NCBI RefSeq assembly: GCF_013362995.1
Contig: NZ_JABWDV010000395.1
Span: 1 to 64,000 of the forward strand
Direction: 5' to 3'
From: Streptomyces sp. TRM64462
GTDB lineage: Bacteria; Actinomycetota; Actinomycetes; Streptomycetales; Streptomycetaceae
Length of the DNA: 64,000 nt
The stretch's first letter is position 1, and every line of letters begins with the position of its first letter. The notes under the pieces are model-generated. The model saw only the letters and a program-made list of their open reading frames with translations, did no database searches and was not told the DNA's origin. Position numbers and translations under genes: made by a program. This document shows, piece by piece, positions 41,307 through 49,649 of this stretch.

Positions 41307-43409
41307 ATGGACGCACAGAGCTACAACGCAGCGCTGGCCGATCTACGCGGCGTGCGGGACCAGATCAAGAAGACGCGGGCCGCGCTCGCGAAGCTGGAAG
41401 CGGACCGGGACAAGCAGATCGTCCAGCTGGCCTCCTACGAGAAGGCGAAGGCGGAGCGGATCGCCCCGGCGGCCGGCCTGGGTGTGGCCGATGTCGTCGC
41501 CCTCGCCCCCAGCCTGGCCCCCGACAGTCTCGCCGTGCAGCAGGCCCCGCAGTCGCCGGCACCGAAGCCGTCCCCTGTGAAGGCTCCTTCCGCGGCCGTG
41601 GCGTCCCTGCCGACGCAGACACAGGCCGCTCCCGGTCCCACAACAACCCCCGCTTCCGCAGGCACTGCTGCCCCCGAGACGCACACCGTGTCCTCGGAGC
41701 CGCCCGCATCACCCTCGGAGGCGCGGCGGGAGCTGCCGTCGATCCCGGCCGGTTCCAGCGGTGACGCCTGGTTCACTCACACCACCGGTCTGGTCTCCAC
41801 CAGGCCGAACTTCACCCAGCAGGCGCGCTCCACGGTCTTCCTGGACGCCACCACAGGGGTCCTGGTCCACCGCAGCCAGACCCACCATCTCGACCTCGCC
41901 GGCCGGTCGGCCGCCGACATCCTCACCGCCGTCTTCCACACCGTCCCCGAGGACGTGGAACGCATCTACATCACCGCAGGCGACCCCTGGCACCGGGATG
42001 CCGACCGCTACCCCTACCTCCGCGACGCGGTCGCCGCCTGGCTGAACGCCCCCATCGCCGGCTGGCGCACCGACACCGGCCGCGGCCGCGACCGCATGGC
42101 CGGACACTTCGTCCACGCCCGCAACCCCGTCGGCCGCTACCAGTCCGCAAGTGGCGACCACCACGTGGAGATCCGCTCCGTGGGGGAGTGGTTCGACACC
42201 GACGGCGACGACCCTCACACCGTTCGTGATGCTTTCGTGCTGCTGTGGCAGGCGCTGCGCCGCCACTGGGACGACGCGGTGATCATGGGCTCCCCCTCCC
42301 AGACCGGCCGCGACCTGTGGACGCGCACCATCCCCACCCGCGGCCAGCACGCCGACGGCTTCCCCGTCCTGTCGGAAGAACTGCGCGGCCTGCTCCACGC
42401 CACAGCTGGACAGGGCCGCAACGAGCTGCTCACCCCGCCCCGCGTTCCCGAGCAGCTGCCACAACTCGTCGAGTACGACCGCACCTTCGCCTACGCCAAG
42501 CACACGTGGAAATCCCCCGTCGGCACGCCCCGCCGCATCACCGCCACCACCTTCGCCGCCTGGAGCGAGAAGGAACAGATGCGGGCCCTGTACGGGTGCG
42601 GGCACTGGCAGGTCCGCGTCACCGTCCCCGACACCTGGAACCATGTCGGCCTCCTGTCGGCACCGGCCCCCGGAGACCGCGCATGGCACTATCCGGCCAC
42701 GCCCGGGACCACCTTCACCACCTGGGCCGGCGGCCCCGAGATCCACACCGCCCTGACCAACCCGATCCAGCCGTGGAAGGTCGAGATCCTCGATGGCATC
42801 CTGTGGGAGGACGGCAAACCGCTGGACGACTGGGCCAAGAAGCTGAAAGAGACCTGGACCAATCTCTCCGCCCAGGCTCACTTCCAGGGCGATCCCCAGC
42901 AGGCCCGCGCCGCCCACCTGGCCTCCCGCGCCGTGCGTTCCATCCTCCTGTACGGCATCGGCTCCTTCGCCCAGCGCCCTCGCATGGTCACCGGCACCAC
43001 CCCCCGCACCCTGGAGCGCGACGTGCCCCCGGACGCCGAAATCATCGGCTTCGACGACGAACTGATCACCTGGCAAAAGCCCACCGGATTCGCCCGCGAC
43101 CCCAACGCCCACCCCGAATGGGCCGCCGCCATCTGGTCCGCAGCACGCGCCGCCCTGCTCACCCAGCGTCACCGTGACGACGACACGTACGCCGGTGCCC
43201 TGCACACCCTGCCCGGTACGGTCGTCGCCTTCCGCACCGACGCCCTCTACCTCACTCAGCCCCACGATTGGCCGTATCACCATCAGCCCGGCGACTATCT
43301 CCTGCGTGGCCGCCTCACCGGCCCCGTCACCGCCCCCACAAGCGAAGAAGAACTCCTTACGCTGCGGGAGGCCGGACGCGCGGCCCTCACTGCTGAGCGG
43401 GAGGCCTGA
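41307..43409 (+). CDS. Family-B DNA polymerase-like protein
   Basis: A 700-residue protein. After an N-terminal helix hairpin (DLRGVRDQIKKTRAALAKL) and a long Pro/Ala linker (about 75-155), the main domain has landmarks of a family B polymerase palm in the right order: VEYDRTFAYAKHTW near 393 (motif A, D-x4-Y), SRAVRSILLYGIGSFAQR near 545 (motif B position), then EWAAAIWSAARAALL and VVAFRTDALYLT near 645 (motif C, TD). The frameshifted gene at the left edge shows the same set. The classic YGDTDS and K-x3-N-x2-YG are not exact, so activity is uncertain. It could be a protein-primed or specialised polymerase of a mobile element. ATG 41307 follows ACAAGGAAG. Confidence 0.55.
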   Translation: MDAQSYNAALADLRGVRDQIKKTRAALAKLEADRDKQIVQLASYEKAKAERIAPAAGLGVADVVALAPSLAPDSLAVQQAPQSPAPKPSPVKAPSAAVASLPTQTQAAPGPTTTPASAGTAAPETHTVSSEPPASPSEARRELPSIPAGSSGDAWFTHTTGLVSTRPNFTQQARSTVFLDATTGVLVHRSQTHHLDLAGRSAADILTAVFHTVPEDVERIYITAGDPWHRDADRYPYLRDAVAAWLNAPIAGWRTDTGRGRDRMAGHFVHARNPVGRYQSASGDHHVEIRSVGEWFDTDGDDPHTVRDAFVLLWQALRRHWDDAVIMGSPSQTGRDLWTRTIPTRGQHADGFPVLSEELRGLLHATAGQGRNELLTPPRVPEQLPQLVEYDRTFAYAKHTWKSPVGTPRRITATTFAAWSEKEQMRALYGCGHWQVRVTVPDTWNHVGLLSAPAPGDRAWHYPATPGTTFTTWAGGPEIHTALTNPIQPWKVEILDGILWEDGKPLDDWAKKLKETWTNLSAQAHFQGDPQQARAAHLASRAVRSILLYGIGSFAQRPRMVTGTTPRTLERDVPPDAEIIGFDDELITWQKPTGFARDPNAHPEWAAAIWSAARAALLTQRHRDDDTYAGALHTLPGTVVAFRTDALYLTQPHDWPYHHQPGDYLLRGRLTGPVTAPTSEEELLTLREAGRAALTAEREA

Positions 43410-44128
43410 TGCCGCGCCGCCCCCGCCGCCAGCCTCAACCCCAGCCCGAGTTGAACGAAGCAGCACATCTCGCCGACCGGCTCCGAGCGGTCGGCTACAC
43501 CAAACGCGACATCGCCCGCATCATCGACCGCGACCCCTCCCTGGTCTCGCAGTTCTACACCAAGAACAAGGGAGCGGCCTTCGTCCCCGCCCTCCGGCAG
43601 GTCCTGGCCGCCGTCGAGACCGGCGGCATCACCGACCTGTCCGAACTCGCCGCCATCGCCGCCCGCCTCACCCAGCGGCGTACCACCGCCTCCGGCGCCC
43701 GGGCTCGGGTGCGCACCAAGGCCGTCCTGATCACCCCCACCGGCTCCGGCACCGGCCGCGTCGGCGCCCAGGCCATCGCCTCCGGCTCCGCCCGCCTGCG
43801 CCCCTTGATCGCCGAAGCCGCCCGCCGGGGCCTGCGCCTGGCCTTCACCGTGCGCCTCGCCAAGACCGGCTACCTGCACCCTTCTGGCAGCCGTACCGAC
43901 TCACCCGGCATCCGCCGCGACGTCATCCAGCGCACTGACCACAGTGAGGAACGCTCCTACGGCTCCGCCCAGGCCGGCGGCTTCGACGCCGCCGACTTCG
44001 CCCGCCGCGTGGACGCCGCGGGCGGCGACGTCACCGCGGCTGTGCACCAGTGGCTGGTGGAGACCGGCCGCATCCGTCCCGACGCTCAGATCATCCACCT
44101 CGAAATCCGCACCTGGCGCCCCCGCTGA
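43409..44128 (+). CDS. HTH protein coupled to the polymerase-like gene
   Basis: A 239-residue basic protein. Residues 15-55 form a helix-turn-helix (LADRLRAVGYTKRDIARII, then SLVSQFYTKNKG), followed by an Arg/Thr-rich region and a C-terminal domain with DFARRVDAAGGDVTAAVHQW and HLEIRTWRP. Its ATG shares the last base of the upstream stop, so it is translated with the polymerase-like protein. Architecture (HTH, then a small domain ending in a strand) is like the 184-residue protein at 29500. A DNA-binding partner or priming protein for the polymerase is an inference. Confidence 0.55.
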   Translation: MPRRPRRQPQPQPELNEAAHLADRLRAVGYTKRDIARIIDRDPSLVSQFYTKNKGAAFVPALRQVLAAVETGGITDLSELAAIAARLTQRRTTASGARARVRTKAVLITPTGSGTGRVGAQAIASGSARLRPLIAEAARRGLRLAFTVRLAKTGYLHPSGSRTDSPGIRRDVIQRTDHSEERSYGSAQAGGFDAADFARRVDAAGGDVTAAVHQWLVETGRIRPDAQIIHLEIRTWRPR

Positions 44129-44147
44129 CAGGCGTCGGACAGCGCCC

Positions 44148-44789
44148 TCAGTCTTGCTGGCTGGCAGCCTCGTCGAACTGTGCCTCGGCCTCCGGCCCAC
44201 CCGCCGGCTCCGGTGCGGGGGCGGTGTAGAAGACGGACCTGCCCTGCTTGCTGCGCTCGGCCTGGCTCTTGGCCACGAGTCCCTCGAGCGTGACCCGCAC
44301 GACCTTGGTCGTGATCTGGCGCTCCGGATGGGCCTGGCCCAGGGCTGTGGAGATCTCCGCGGCGGAGCGCGGTTCCTTCGACTCGGCGAGGTGGCGGCGG
44401 ATGAGCTCGACCAGGGTGGGCTGGGCCGCCGTCGTGGCACCCTCCGCCTTGGCCGCGGACTTCTTGGCGGCTGCCTTTTGCGGCGCGGCGGCGGACTTGG
44501 CCGCCCTCTGCTTCCCGCTGCGCGCGGCACTGGCCTTCTTCCTGGGTGAGGGCACCGTGGCACTCTCGGAAGTGGCCGCAGGCTCGGCCGGGGCTTCGGT
44601 GATGCCAAGGGCCTGTCGCATGTTCACCAGCACGGTGTGGTCGTGCTGCAGGGCAGCCAACTGCTGTTGCAGGGAGGCGATGTCCGCCGTGATGCGTTCC
44701 TGCTCCTTGACGTTGCGTTCGAGGTCACCGGTCACCTGAGCGGCGTACTGCGATGTCAGTTCAGTGGCGGGAGTGGTTGTCTCGGGCAT
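44148..44789 (-). CDS. Coiled-coil, Lys/Ala-rich winged-helix protein
   Basis: A 213-residue protein typical of Streptomyces. Residues 1-65 are a coiled coil (NVKEQERITADIASLQQQL), residues 70-120 are a Lys/Ala/Pro-rich tail like a histone H1 (KKASAARSGKQRAAKSAAA), and residues 125-190 look like a winged helix (TLVELIRRHLAESKEPRSA, QITTKVVRVTLEGLV). A nucleoid-associated or transcriptional role is likely. It is convergent with the HTH gene ending at 44128, 20 bases apart. Confidence 0.65.
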   Translation of the reverse strand: MPETTTPATELTSQYAAQVTGDLERNVKEQERITADIASLQQQLAALQHDHTVLVNMRQALGITEAPAEPAATSESATVPSPRKKASAARSGKQRAAKSAAAPQKAAAKKSAAKAEGATTAAQPTLVELIRRHLAESKEPRSAAEISTALGQAHPERQITTKVVRVTLEGLVAKSQAERSKQGRSVFYTAPAPEPAGGPEAEAQFDEAASQQD

Positions 44790-44954
44790 GGGTACTGACC
44801 TTTCCTCGGTGAACCAGCGTGCTGCGGGGCTGCACCAGATGAAGTGACACCCCTTCTCGGGCGGGTGTTGGCGCTCAGCAGGGACGCCACACGTGCCGCA
44901 CGATGCCTTGGCGTACAGATGGTACGGACGAACAGCGCCAGTTGTTCCGCCACG

Positions 44955-45980
44955 CTATGTTGGCGTGCGTGCCTGCGGCTGGGGCAGTTGCCAGGACACC
45001 GCGTCGGTCTCCCGGTTGTGATGCCATGCCCTCAGGGTGCGCGTGGTCACCAGCCGGTCGAGCAGTTCTCCGGTCTGCTGCGGGGAGTGCCCGCACAGGC
45101 GGGTGAGGATGTCCATGTCGGTGCTGTGTTCGGGCCGGGCACCGGTGTGCGCGGCCAGCACGAGAGCGGTCAGCCGCAGTGCGGGCGCCGTGGCCGGCAG
45201 GACCAACGGCACCGGCCGCAGCGCCCAGTCGGCAGCACGGCAGCGGGTACGGCGGCCGGGCGCCTGGTCCAGCACTGTGGCATCGAGCAGCCGCACCTGC
45301 CACGGCAGCGTACGCACGTCCGGCAGCTCCAGCCAGCCGGCGTGGGCCAGCTCCAGCCATACTTCGCGGTTCTGGCGCAGGCGCATGCCCCGCAACAGGC
45401 CCGCCGGCAGCCGGACATGGGCGCGGGTGTCGGCACGCAGCGCGCACTGCAGGGCCAGCAGCCGGGCGGCGGGGGAGGTGAAGCGGGGCAGCGCGGTGCC
45501 GAGGTACGTCAGCATTTCCCGCACCCGCTCCCGCTCCTGGACCCCGGCGTGGGACCGGCGCGCGGGCGGGGGCGGGCCAGGGGAGGCCTGCTGCCGCAGG
45601 GAGCCGGAAAGGGTGTCCGGTACCACGGCCGTGTTGCTGGTCGCCGCGGCACAGGCCGCGCAGGTGTCGGCCAGCCGCCAGGCGCGGCCGCTGCGGTCGC
45701 GGGTGAGGGCCAGCAGCACCGGTCCCGCGCAGCCGCGATGACGCGGATGCCACCGGCAGCCCCGGGCCCGGCACTGGCAACTGCGCAGATAGGTGGGCAG
45801 CGCGTCGGCGCGGGCATGGCAGGCCAGATGAGCCAGGACGGCAGAACGTGCGGAGGCCCCCGTGAGCGCAGACGTGTGAGCGGCGCAGGCGGGGCAGACG
45901 AGAGCGGGGCCGCCCGCTCGCGGACGCAGTTCGACTGTCCAGATGCGCCGCACTGCTGCGTGCGCGCCAGCGAGCCTCAT
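44955..45980 (-). CDS. Cys-rich protein of unknown function
   Basis: A 341-residue Arg/Ala-rich protein. The N-terminal third has several Cys pairs (LVCPACAAH, SCQCRARGCRWHPRHRGC, DTCAACAA) suggesting zinc-binding knuckles. The C-terminal two thirds are helical with a possible winged helix near the end (DILTRLCGHSPQQTGELLDRLVTTRTL). The family is not recognised. Its start region faces the XRE gene at 46160 across an array of palindromic operators, so both genes may be controlled by the XRE protein. Confidence 0.55.
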   Translation of the reverse strand: MRLAGAHAAVRRIWTVELRPRAGGPALVCPACAAHTSALTGASARSAVLAHLACHARADALPTYLRSCQCRARGCRWHPRHRGCAGPVLLALTRDRSGRAWRLADTCAACAAATSNTAVVPDTLSGSLRQQASPGPPPPARRSHAGVQERERVREMLTYLGTALPRFTSPAARLLALQCALRADTRAHVRLPAGLLRGMRLRQNREVWLELAHAGWLELPDVRTLPWQVRLLDATVLDQAPGRRTRCRAADWALRPVPLVLPATAPALRLTALVLAAHTGARPEHSTDMDILTRLCGHSPQQTGELLDRLVTTRTLRAWHHNRETDAVSWQLPQPQARTPT

Positions 45981-46060
45981 GGGCTGGTCGTCCTCCCGTC
46001 CGTCCGTGCCTGAGGTGGTGGGTGCCCCGGCGCATCACAGGGCCGGGAAGACGCACGGTA

Positions 46061-46145
46061 GTGCAGAGTTCTGCACCTTGAATGCCGCACTCACCACCCA
46101 GACAAATAGTGCAGAGGTCTGCACTGACAGGGCAGGGGTCTGCAC
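46061..46145. promoter_or_regulatory. Three TGCAGA-N2-TCTGCA operators
   Basis: Site 1 GTGCAGAGTTCTGCAC (46061-46076) and site 2 AGTGCAGAGGTCTGCACT (46108-46125) are perfect palindromes; site 3 (46130-46145) keeps one perfect half (TCTGCAC) and a degenerate other half. Centres are 48 and 21 bases apart. They lie in the divergent interval before the XRE gene and the Cys-rich gene, typical of an autoregulated switch. Confidence 0.8.
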
Positions 46146-46159
46146 CGTCGGATGGTGGA

Positions 46160-46423
46160 GTGACGATCTTGCCGCCCGATCCCGACCTCAACGCGCTGCG
46201 CATGACGCTGGTGCGCCTGCGGGGCGAGCGCGGCTGGACCTACGACGAACTCGCCGACCGCAGCGGCCTGGCCCGGCGCACCCTCATCGACCTGGAACAC
46301 GGCCGCACCAGCGGCAGCGTCACCACCTGGCACACCCTCGCCCACACCTTCGACGTGCCCATCGAGCACCTCCTGGGCACCCTCTGCGACGACCACACCC
46401 CACCCGGCATGCACGGCCCCTGA
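46160..46423 (+). CDS. XRE-family transcriptional regulator
   Basis: An 87-residue protein that is little more than a Cro/C1-type HTH: LRMTLVRLRGERGWTYDELA, then RSGLARRTLIDLEHG and a supporting helix TWHTLAHTFDVPIEHLLG. GTG at 46160 is chosen because the HTH starts soon after and a GGATGGTGGA site precedes it; a longer frame from 46082 would run through the operators. It most likely binds the palindromes 15-100 bases upstream and represses its own gene and the divergent Cys-rich gene. Confidence 0.85.
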   Translation: MTILPPDPDLNALRMTLVRLRGERGWTYDELADRSGLARRTLIDLEHGRTSGSVTTWHTLAHTFDVPIEHLLGTLCDDHTPPGMHGP

Positions 46424-46670
46424 CGCCCCGGCGCGCCCGCCTCGGGTCCTACCGCGAATCACCCGAACGGAGAGCAAGCGTCGAACGTGAGGACGCTCGC
46501 AAGATCGTCTGTTCGGTGCCGCTAGGCTGGTCGAGGGACATGAGCCCCGCGGTGTTGCCTATCCTCGCGTGTCGCCTGGCACGGTCCGGGCCATGTGCCC
46601 CACGCCCGCCCCCGACGGCCGCCACTGGGACGGCAGCCCTCGCGCTCTCCGCCGCCCCCGAACGCTCCGA

Positions 46671-47456
46671 GTGACCACCACCAGCCCCAGCCGCCTGCTG
46701 CGCGCCGGACAAACCGGCCGCTGCCGCCACTGCGGGAGCCGCATCGACCTCTACCCGCGTCCCGACCAACGGCCCATCGCCCTGCACCCCGCCGAATTGA
46801 CCGTCACTGACGTCCCCAAATCCTGCCGCTGGCACCTCAGCGGCGGCATCGCCTACCCGCACGGCGACAACAGCGCCTGGTGCCGCATCCCGCATGCCGT
46901 GCTCTGCCCCCACCGCACCCCGACCTGCCAGGCCGGCACCCGCCTCGAGGCGATCCGCCGTCAACTCGCCGTCCGCGCCCGCCGTCTGATCGACACCGGG
47001 GCTCTCACCCCCGCCCCACCAGTCAGCCCGCAGCCCGACGCCCCCCAACCCGGCGGACCCGACCGCCCCGTCGTCCAACTGCTGCTGTGCCGCTACCTCG
47101 CCCAGCACCGGCTCGAGGAGCTGCGCTGCGTCGCCCAGACCCGCCACCGGCACCGCTGCCCCCACCCCGTCCTCGCCTCCGCCGGCCCAACTGGGATGTG
47201 GAAACTGCTGCCCACCACCGCCCGGCCCGGCCAACTCGCCCTGCCCGATGCCCTGATGGCCGTCTACGACCTGGGCCACCTCGCTTATGGCGAACAGCTG
47301 CGCTGGCGCACCCAGCGCTGCCCGGCACACGCCACCGCACCCGGCGCCGCCGACCTCGCCCTGGCCTGCTGGGAACCCTTCGACCCCCTCCTGCACGCGG
47401 CACACATCCACACCCGCCTGCCCCATTCCTCGCCCCGCCCGCACCGAAGGGGATGA
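46671..47456 (+). CDS. DUF6083-like Cys-rich protein
   Basis: A 261-residue protein. The N-terminal half (LLRAGQTGRCRHCGSRIDLY, IALHPAEL, CRWHLSGGIAYPHGD, SAWCRIPHAVLCPH) matches the pattern of the actinobacterial DUF6083 family, with Cys/His residues that probably bind zinc. The C-terminal half adds more Cys/His pairs (HRCPHPVL, QRCPAHA). Function unknown. GTG 46671 has no obvious ribosome site and the start is approximate. It opens a run of same-strand genes ending in the UvrD-like helicase. Confidence 0.65.
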   Translation: MTTTSPSRLLRAGQTGRCRHCGSRIDLYPRPDQRPIALHPAELTVTDVPKSCRWHLSGGIAYPHGDNSAWCRIPHAVLCPHRTPTCQAGTRLEAIRRQLAVRARRLIDTGALTPAPPVSPQPDAPQPGGPDRPVVQLLLCRYLAQHRLEELRCVAQTRHRHRCPHPVLASAGPTGMWKLLPTTARPGQLALPDALMAVYDLGHLAYGEQLRWRTQRCPAHATAPGAADLALACWEPFDPLLHAAHIHTRLPHSSPRPHRRG

Positions 47457-47459
47457 CCG

Positions 47460-47855
47460 GTGCCGCACCACGCCCTGGAAATCACGCTGACCCGCCCCCT
47501 GCCCCCGCCCGTCCTGCAGCGCGCCGCCCGCCGGCTGCGCCGCCGCCTCGGCACCCGGCTGCCCATCGACGTGATCACCACCCACTACCCGGACGCCGAC
47601 CACAGCGTGCTGCTCAACATCGCCTTCCCGCCCACCGTGCACGCCGCCCTGACCGCCGGCGCCCGCCGCGCCCAGCAGACCCCCGAGCGCTTCCTGGAAC
47701 TGGCCGTGCACCGGGCCCTGGCCGAGCACGCCGACCGGGAGACCGAGCGCCTCGACCACGCGGTACGCCACCTGCTGGCCCACACCACCCCCGCCTACCT
47801 GCTGGCCGCCGTCGGGCACGCACTCACCCGACTCCCCGAGAGGCCCACCCTGTGA
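47460..47855 (+). CDS. Small helical protein upstream of a UvrD-like helicase
   Basis: A 131-residue protein with one beta-alpha unit (HALEITLTRPLPPPVLQRAA, PIDVITTHYPDADHSV) and a helical C-terminus with a CopG-like stretch (PPTVHAALTAGARRAQQTP). Function unknown. GTG 47460 is preceded by GAAGGGGATG, and its stop overlaps the helicase start (GTGA), so it is produced together with the helicase and may be its partner or regulator. Confidence 0.55.
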   Translation: MPHHALEITLTRPLPPPVLQRAARRLRRRLGTRLPIDVITTHYPDADHSVLLNIAFPPTVHAALTAGARRAQQTPERFLELAVHRALAEHADRETERLDHAVRHLLAHTTPAYLLAAVGHALTRLPERPTL

Positions 47856-49402
47856 ACCCCACCGACGAACAGACCGCAGCAGCCGACGCCTTCCACGCTG
47901 GCCACCACCTCGCCCTGCAGGCCGGCGCCGGCACCGGCAAGACCACCACCCTCGCCATCCTCGCCCGCGCCACCACCCGCCGAGGCCGCTACCTGGCCTA
48001 CAACCGGGCCATCGCCCAGGACGCACGCACCCGCTTCCCCGACACCGTCCAGTGCAAGACCGCCCACGCCCTCGCCTACGCCGCCGTCGGCCACCGCTAC
48101 ACCCGCCGCCTGAACGCACCCCGCCGCCCGGCCTGGCAGACCGGACAAGCCCTCGGCCTGACCAAAGCCGTCCGCATCGGCGACCGCGAGATCTCCCAAC
48201 GCGCCCTGTCCAACGCCGCCCTGCGTACCGTCGCGCGCTTCTGCCACACCGCGGACGAGGCCATCACCCGCCACCATGTCCCTCGCCTGCGCGGTCTGGA
48301 CGGCTGCGACCTGCATGCCCAACTCGCCGCCCACATCCTGCCGTTCGCCCGCAAAGCCTGGGTCGACCTGCAGCATCCCGACGACGGCGCCGTCCGCTTC
48401 GACCACGACCACTACCTCAAGATCTGGGCCCTGACCCGGCCGCGCATTCAGGTCGACATCCTGCTGCTGGACGAGGCCCAGGACACCAACCCTGTCGTCG
48501 AACAGACCTTCCTCAACCAGCGCGAGCACGCCCAGCTCGTCATGGTCGGCGACTCTGCCCAGGCCATCTACCACTGGCGCGGCGCCAAAGACGTCATGAC
48601 CGGCTTCGACGGCACCCAGCTGACCCTATCCCAGTCCTTCCGCTTCGGACCCGACCTCGCCGCGGAAGCAAACCGCTGGCTGCACCTGGCCGACGCCCCG
48701 ATCCGCCTCACCGGCACCCCCGCCGTACCCACGGAACTCGGCCCCGTCACCCAGCCGGACGCCGTGCTGTGCCGCACCAACGTCGGCGCCATGGCCCAGG
48801 TCATGACCCTCATGGCGGCCGGCTACCGGGTCGCCCTGGCCGGGGGAGGAGACAGCCTGCAGGCCCTGGCCCTCGCGGCCCGCGACCTGAAGGAAGGCCG
48901 CCGCACCCACCACCCCGAGCTCATCCTCTTCCCCTCATGGGGCGATCTGCAGGACTACGCCGCCCACGACCCGGCCGGCCGCGACCTGCAGCCCCTGGTC
49001 AACCTCGTCGACACCCACGGCACCGACGCCATCCTCACCGCCGTCGCCCGCCTCGCCCCCGAGCCGCACGCCCAGGTCACCGTCTCCACCGCCCACAAGG
49101 CGAAGGGACGCGAATGGCCCCGCGTGCTCATCGCGGACGACTTCGCCCGTCCTGAGAACAGCACTCCTGACGAGCAGACAAGCACCGCGGCGCCACCCGA
49201 CCCCATCGACGACGCCGAAGCCCGCCTGGCCTACGTGGCTGTCACCCGTACCCGCAAACGCCTCGACCTGGGCGGCCTCTCCTGGATCGACGCCCACTCA
49301 CAGCACCTCGGTCCGAGCGGAACAACTCCCTCGGGCACCGTACAAAAGGAACACGAGCAGACGGAACCCGGACCACTGCCGGTGCGCCACACGCATGGTT
49401 GA
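47852..49402 (+). CDS. UvrD/Rep-type superfamily 1 DNA helicase
   Basis: A 516-residue SF1 helicase. Motif I QAGAGTGKTTT (about 24-33), motif Ia-like RYLAYNRAIA, motif II LLLDEAQDTNP (near 206), motif III VGDSAQAIYHWRGA, motif IV-V VSTAHKAKGREWP and motif VI AYVAVTRTRKRL. It lacks the large 1B/2B insertions of UvrD, so it is shorter than usual (UvrD is about 720). Similar short members accompany mobile and defence genes. GTG 47852 overlaps the previous stop. It precedes the HerA-Mre11-Rad50-NurA block by about 250 bases. Confidence 0.9.
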   Translation: MNPTDEQTAAADAFHAGHHLALQAGAGTGKTTTLAILARATTRRGRYLAYNRAIAQDARTRFPDTVQCKTAHALAYAAVGHRYTRRLNAPRRPAWQTGQALGLTKAVRIGDREISQRALSNAALRTVARFCHTADEAITRHHVPRLRGLDGCDLHAQLAAHILPFARKAWVDLQHPDDGAVRFDHDHYLKIWALTRPRIQVDILLLDEAQDTNPVVEQTFLNQREHAQLVMVGDSAQAIYHWRGAKDVMTGFDGTQLTLSQSFRFGPDLAAEANRWLHLADAPIRLTGTPAVPTELGPVTQPDAVLCRTNVGAMAQVMTLMAAGYRVALAGGGDSLQALALAARDLKEGRRTHHPELILFPSWGDLQDYAAHDPAGRDLQPLVNLVDTHGTDAILTAVARLAPEPHAQVTVSTAHKAKGREWPRVLIADDFARPENSTPDEQTSTAAPPDPIDDAEARLAYVAVTRTRKRLDLGGLSWIDAHSQHLGPSGTTPSGTVQKEHEQTEPGPLPVRHTHG

Positions 49403-49649
49403 CAGGGCGTCATCGGTGGGGGAACGGCGCGGGAAGGTCATCACTCATCGCGCGGTGCTCCGGCTTGTCCGGGCGCACCGCCCTCCGTCTGCCCATTTTC
49501 TCTCCGTTATCGACAAAACCCCTCGCAGCAGGCATCCCTTTAGTTACGGTCTGTACTCACAGATACCGCCCCAAGTTTCGGCGCGCCCCGATCGGTGTTC
49601 ACCGCCAGTCGGCAGTGCCCGACACCGTAAGACCGACAGGGACCGGCCG

